Part shown: in pieces, positions 7,665 to 7,676 of the stretch
Position numbering within the stretch: position 1 is the first letter of the stretch
Layout: each line of letters starts with the position of its first letter
Assembly (NCBI GenBank): GCA_026992695.1
Contig: JALWYP010000106.1
Span: 1 to 7,676 of the forward strand
DNA: 7,676 nt
Origin: Flavobacteriaceae bacterium
GTDB lineage: Bacteria > Bacteroidota > Bacteroidia > Flavobacteriales > Flavobacteriaceae
Direction: 5' to 3'
Notes under the pieces: generated by a model
Told to the model about the DNA's origin: nothing
What the model saw: the letters and a program-made list of their open reading frames with translations, nothing else
Database searches by the model: none
Made by a program: the position numbers and the translations under genes

Positions 7665-7676
7665 GAGTAATTTATC

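Noticed and set aside
7613..7676. Possible glycine riboswitch upstream of gcvP
   Set aside because: Only 64 bases are visible, the candidate promoter lies 25 bases from the start codon, and no aptamer-like structure is present.

Overview
The window looks like an ordinary chromosomal segment from a Bacteroidota bacterium, most likely class Flavobacteriia. The reasons are AT-rich DNA, translation starts preceded by A-rich leaders with no Shine-Dalgarno sequence, TAnnTTTG-type promoter -7 elements, and protein sequences that closely resemble flavobacterial versions of their families (for example a GcvP beginning [14 protein letters not shown]). I cannot name the genus or species from the sequence alone.

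All six genes lie on the minus strand, so they read from right to left. From upstream to downstream they are: gcvP, the P-protein of the glycine cleavage system (7612 to 4763); a Glu/Leu/Phe/Val-type amino acid dehydrogenase (4697 to 3471); nhaD, a sodium/proton antiporter (3454 to 2075); an ExbB/TolQ-family proton channel subunit (2026 to 1328); an ExbD/TolR-family subunit (1326 to 934); and a TonB-like energy transducer (846 to 25). No gene-free stretch exceeds 100 bases. Spacings are 65 bp (gcvP to dehydrogenase), 16 bp (dehydrogenase to nhaD), 47-48 bp (nhaD to exbB), 1 bp (exbB to exbD) and 87 bp (exbD to tonB).

The genes form two themes. gcvP and the dehydrogenase both act in NAD-linked amino acid catabolism that releases ammonium. 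NhaD and the ExbB-ExbD-TonB trio are all inner-membrane machines that use the proton gradient: NhaD exchanges Na+ for H+, and ExbBD-TonB couples proton entry to energisation of outer-membrane transporters. A promoter-like element precedes gcvP, a weaker one precedes the dehydrogenase, and none was recognised further downstream, so dehydrogenase-nhaD-exbB-exbD-tonB may be one transcription unit.

The most distinctive non-coding structure is in the exbD-tonB gap. It is a GC-rich two-hairpin element that matches my memory of a short dispersed repeat found in flavobacterial intergenic regions, and it ends about 7 bases before the tonB start codon. I see no mobile element, CRISPR array, RNA gene, phage gene or defence system, and no convincing sign of an undescribed system.
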